A stretch of DNA of 64,000 bases from Desarmillaria ectypa (taxonomy: Eukaryota > Basidiomycota > Agaricomycetes > Agaricales > Physalacriaceae): NCBI GenBank assembly GCA_030407005.1, contig JAUDYN010000004.1, positions 1,364,001 to 1,428,000 of the forward strand. Reading direction: 5' to 3'. The notes beneath the pieces were generated by a model that ran no database searches, was not told the DNA's origin, and worked only from the letters and a program-made list of their open reading frames with translations. Made by a program: the position numbers and the translations under genes. The stretch's first letter is position 1, and the number at the start of each line of letters is the position of its first letter. Shown piece by piece: positions 60,401 to 64,000 of the stretch.

Positions 60401-61089
60401 ATATCGAATGTAGTCTCGCCGCCCAAAGGCAGAAAAGGCAACACATCTTCTGCACTCTCAAGTTTTGAAGCCTGAGAAAAAATACTCGCCATATTCGCTG
60501 AGATGAAATTGAGATTCCGCATAGCAGTAAACATGGACGAGAGAGATGGTGTCGGAACTGCGACAGAACAACTAGAAAACTGCTCCTTGGATGGGTCCAG
60601 CACCTGTGACGGCGAAATTTGAAGCATTGTCTGAATAACAGTCTGCACCATATCCGCTAGCTCCAATGACAACTCATGAAACTGAACAAGTTCTGGCGGC
60701 AGAGTATCTGCCCGCAACGGTGGAGGTGAACCGGGCTCGGTACGATAGGGATTCTGGAGATCCCCAAGCTGCGACGGCAATGGCGTGGCGAGAGCGCGCG
60801 GCAGCCGGTGTTGAGCTAACGGCAACTTCAAAAGCGACGAGGACTTGGAAAACTGGCGATGAGTAGGAGTCGATGGATCCTCAACGACATCCAAATTCCC
60901 AGCTTGCTCTTCCGCCCATCCATATTCATCATCCAACTGAGAGGTCCTCCGGGGAACAGGGATGGGACTCTCGGGGCCATTGAAGTCAAAGTCGACTGGT
61001 AACATGGGTAGGTCCGAGATGCAAGCATCTCGGACAAGGGTCGGTCCACTACCATTGACGCGAAGTGCAGGGAACCCGTTCGCGGACAT
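57486..61089 (-). CDS. SSK1: response regulator Ssk1 (Mcs4) of the HOG stress pathway
   Basis: Terminal response regulator of the fungal multistep phosphorelay; unphosphorylated Ssk1 activates the MAPKKK above Hog1. Exons 60253-61089, 58573-60190, 58391-58515, 57654-58338 and 57486-57577; 1118 residues. The first 800 residues are largely disordered, with an HATPase-like stretch (ESAEDVLPFLPLGGETTFDI, GTELVIFHGDVGFKHVYVKG, LSYVLTHIVRQVL) that looks degenerate. The receiver domain begins IKVLIVEDNDINQRFIARNL (acidic Asp819 and neighbours), has the phosphoacceptor Asp862 (LILMDIQMPIMDG), Thr924 (VALTAGS) and Lys946 (DFLVKPVT). A loop of about 25 residues rich in Thr and Pro is inserted before the fourth strand. 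The last exon is joined by a GTTAGT donor; without it the protein would stop two codons later. Confidence 0.93.
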
Positions 61090-61477
61090 GGCCTGTGCGA
61101 CGGTGGCCTGCGCCGACGACGGGAATACGGAAGAAAAGTTGCAATGGTGATGGTGGTATGAAGGAAAGACGACCAGCAGACTTGAATCAGGGTGCCGGCA
61201 GACGGCGGTGGCAGGCCACGGTGGTAATGAGTAGATTACCGCCAGCTTCCCATTTCGGTGGTAAGCATAAATTCGTAAGGCCCTTAAATGGCAATTCTTT
61301 GTCAGTGCGATGACTACTACTATTATTGCTTCCAGTTCAACCTTGGTTTAACCTCACTCAACGCAGTAAGAAAGGCTGTTTTATTTCAATCATCAACAAG
61401 TACAAATTAGTAGAACAGATGGCGACAAGGAACAGTATTGTTTTTATCCTTCCAGGACCTTATAACCAATAACTAAT
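61090..61477. other. short intergenic region between SSK1 and ARS2
   Basis: Same-strand spacing of 388 nt: the 3' UTR of ARS2 and the SSK1 promoter. Nothing else seen. Confidence 0.5.
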
Positions 61478-64000
61478 CTAATACGATAATTCCACATCGC
61501 CCTACGACAAAAGTTATCACGAATGGAACCAACAACAATAACGGATCACGTACCTCCGCAACCAGATCCATGTCATGATAGCTGACCCTCTTGCCGGCTG
61601 CGGCTCGGGGGTCCTCCTTCGCATCAGGAGGGGGAGGTGGAGGTGGCCCAGTCGCTGGCGCAGCGCCACTCCTCCCTCCTCTTCGGCTGTTACCACTGCT
61701 GAGGGGAGTATCCAATGCAGACATGGGTTTGGGCGGGAGACCGGCACCAGCAGGGATAACAGATCCCTCTGTCATTAATAAACCACCCCCAATACGGTCA
61801 CTAAGCCGACGTCCAACAGAGTCGTCACGGCGCTGCGGCGGAAGAGGATATACTCCAATTCCAGGAAAGTACAAGTCTGTGCCCCAAGTTCCAGGGGGAG
61901 GGGGGCCTTGGTGGTATTGATGAGCATGTAAAGGACCCTGGATACCATACGCTTGCGGAGGCGCCATCTGGTTAGTATGACCCATCTGGATCGGTGGATG
62001 GGTAAAAGGCTGGATATGATACGGATCAAGGACGAAGTTGTTAAAGTAGGGCACCTATTGAGAGACGACAATCATGAATTTAGGTCAAAGAAATGAGAGT
62101 GTCACTTACATCCTCGACTTCCTTGATTGATTCGGGATGTTTATTGGCAATGTGCTTCTCGACAAAAGACGTCGCCTTGAATAACTTTTGACACATCCTG
62201 CACCGAAACTTGCCTTCATCTTCTTGCTTGATGAAGGGGTCCACGGCCCGGGCCAACACCCTACAACGTCTCAGAAAATTTGCTTTACATCGAAAGCGGT
62301 CGACAACTTACTCATCGTAGCTCTTTCCGCCGTATTCGCGAATATCAACACCGTCCCGATTGATGAGAAGTGCGATTTTGGAGTCCAACCAATCCAACCA
62401 ACGCTCGTCTAAATGAACGACTATCTTTAAATGCTATTCTGGTAAGATAGACGTCATGCTCACCATTTCTCTTCCATCGGTCGTCCTTCTTCGTCTTCGC
62501 CTTTTTCTCATCTTGTCCAACTTTATCAAACGACTCCTCTTGCATCTTAGATTCTTTCTCTGCTTTTTCCGCTTCCGCTGCCCTCACCATCTCTTCAAAT
62601 TGGCCACTTGGCAAGGGCTTCCTTACGTGCTGGACACACTTACGATGCAATGCCTCAAGGTGATCGCTAACAACACAACAGTAGTAGCAAGTGAGGAACG
62701 CTGCTCGCAGATACTCAATATAAAGATCCAACGAAACTTGAGTCTAGTGGACGAAATTGAGCGCATAAATTTCTGACTACGGAATTCCACCTACCTTTTT
62801 GGCAGCCCAAAGCGCTTCGTCATTTGAATCGAAGAGATTTTGCTCACGTAAGTCGGACATGATTTTTTCAATGCGTCGCTCAACTGCATCACTACCTCTT
62901 TCCATAGGCTCGTCTTCATCATCATCCGCAGAATCCTGCACCACATCCGCTGCATCAGCCTGATCTTGAGTTGTTGAGTCACCATCAACTTTCAGAGTAT
63001 CTTCGAGCTTAATCTTCATGTGTCGTAGCTTATAAGCTTCTTCCTCGAGAAGGGCAGCCAAGGATTTTGCGTTATTAAGATCCTTTTCAAGTCTATCAGG
63101 TTTGCTAGCGATTTCGGGTGCATATCGGACACGATTCAAAAACGGCCGCATGTTATGCGTAACATGTAACTTGAAACCCTCGATCTACCATGAACGTGAG
63201 CTTGGAAAGCACATCTCGAACCAGGTGACTGAAAGATAACCTTTTTCTCCGACAATTCGTTCATGGCTAAAACCATATCGGCGTCTTCCTGAAAGCGAAC
63301 CCAGCCAGCACGGTAGTAGTTGCGCTTCTGCATGGGATCACCTAACGCGAGATAGACAAAACCTGGAATTTTACGACAAGCCTATACGCATGCGTTAGAA
63401 TATCCTAAAGTATTTGAGCAGAATGGCGTATACTTCTTCAAGTTTAATGCGCCCAATGTCCGGTGGAATAGTTCGTATCATGATCTGGTTGCCTTCAGGA
63501 CGTACGGCGATCTCTTCACCCCGGTCCCAGTCTCGCTTGTTCGATCGTTTGTTATCAGATTTGCCGTTGAGGTCCCGAGAGAGATCAGGATCCAAAAGAG
63601 GGTCAAAATCAACGTCGGGGTTGAACTGCAGTTCGTCGTCACCATCAACCTTGCTCTCAGTAGCGACATTTGAATCCTTGGATTCTCCGTTAGCCGGGAC
63701 ATCCTTCATCGGTGACTTGGGCTCATTCTCATTGAGATCAGGGTCGAACTTTCCCGATTCCAATTCATGTAAGAATGTCACAAGACGACCTCGCCAGCCC
63801 TCCTTCCTAATCCTGGCACGCAGCATCTGGTACGGATGGGATGGGTCATACTTCTCAGCAAACCATGGCGACTTCCGGTGGTGTTCGAACATCGTCTTCA
63901 GCTAGATAGAAGGGAACGTTTAGATACGGTACATGCCAGAAAGGCCCAGCTACAAGACTAACTTGATTCGACGCAAAGTCCTTTTTATACTGCTCCCAAT
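61478..64000 (-). CDS. ARS2/SERRATE RNA effector protein, N-terminus off the window
   Basis: Nuclear zinc-finger scaffold that links the cap-binding complex to RNA processing and decay. Partial: exons from the right edge are 63963->64000, 63434-63901, 63241-63381, 62795-63184, 62464-62743, 62312-62408, 62110-62260, 61554-62054 and 61478-61501. The visible order is the SERRATE N-terminal helical block (WEQYKKDFASNQ, MFEHHRKSPWFAEKYDP), an acidic linker, an RRM-like domain (NQIMIRTIPPDIGRIKLEEA, YYRAGWVRFQEDADMVLAMN), KIEGFKLHVTHNMRPFLNR, a long helical stretch, WLDWLDSKIALLINRDGVDI, and the C2H2 finger FRCRMCQKLFKATSFVEKHI. The proline-rich tail ends SYHDMDLVAEGDVELSY, reached through an 8-codon last exon. 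The 5' end and start codon are beyond base 64000. Confidence 0.93.

Overview
The window is nuclear DNA of a filamentous basidiomycete, most likely an agaricomycete mushroom. About twenty genes are packed on both strands and cut by roughly a hundred introns, nearly all 45-65 nt, with GT..AG ends that I could join in frame by hand. The protein set is fungal: an Sti1, an Ssk1 response regulator, a DEP-RGS protein, a Zn2Cys6 regulator, a Nup120-like nucleoporin and an F-box relic. No rRNA, tRNA, CRISPR array or recognisable transposase was found.

Layout. 0.2-3.6 kb: large serine-rich coiled-coil protein of unknown role (+). 4.0-4.5: NDUFA4-like respiratory subunit (+). 4.7-6.0: ARA2-type aldo/keto reductase (+), tail to tail with bystin (-, 6.1-7.8), which shares a 244-nt divergent promoter region with UDP-glucuronate decarboxylase UXS1 (+, 8.0-9.6). 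9.8-11.7: alpha/beta-hydrolase-like protein (-). 12.0-13.1: unknown 253-residue protein (-). 14.1-16.3: DEP-RGS regulator (+). 16.9-18.1: membrane cytochrome-b5-like protein (+). 18.3-19.5: decayed gene (-). 21.8-26.4: nucleoporin (+), convergent with a Zn2Cys6 factor (-, 26.6-29.5). 31.9-34.1: STI1 co-chaperone (+). 34.9-36.1: unresolved Cys/His-rich gene (-). 37.1-38.6: Pho80-type cyclin (-). 40.2-41.6: F-box relic (-). 42.3-43.9: unknown protein (-) next to an AT-rich island (43.8-45.06). 45.2-46.9: Swd1/RbBP5 of COMPASS (+). 47.9-51.1: disordered protein with a C-terminal MDR fold (+). 51.4-52.7: CTU1/NCS6 tRNA thiolase (-). 52.9-56.3: KDM3-like JmjC demethylase (-). 57.5-61.1: SSK1 (-). 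61.5 to the right edge: ARS2/SERRATE, missing its N-terminus (-).

The genes do not form one pathway or a metabolite cluster; this is a housekeeping and regulatory region. Themes that recur are signalling (RGS, Ssk1, Pho80-like cyclin), chromatin (Swd1, JmjC) and RNA or ribosome biology (bystin, CTU1, ARS2). The accessory stretches are 18-21.8, 29.5-31.8, 34.1-37.1, 38.6-42.2 and 43.8-45.1 kb, where decayed or lineage-specific genes lie between conserved ones.

Exon boundaries were set by eye from splice signals, phase and family resemblance; no alignment or transcript data were available. I saw no convincing new defence, mobile or biosynthetic system; the most unusual places are the AT-rich island, the Cys/His-rich gene and the two gene relics.
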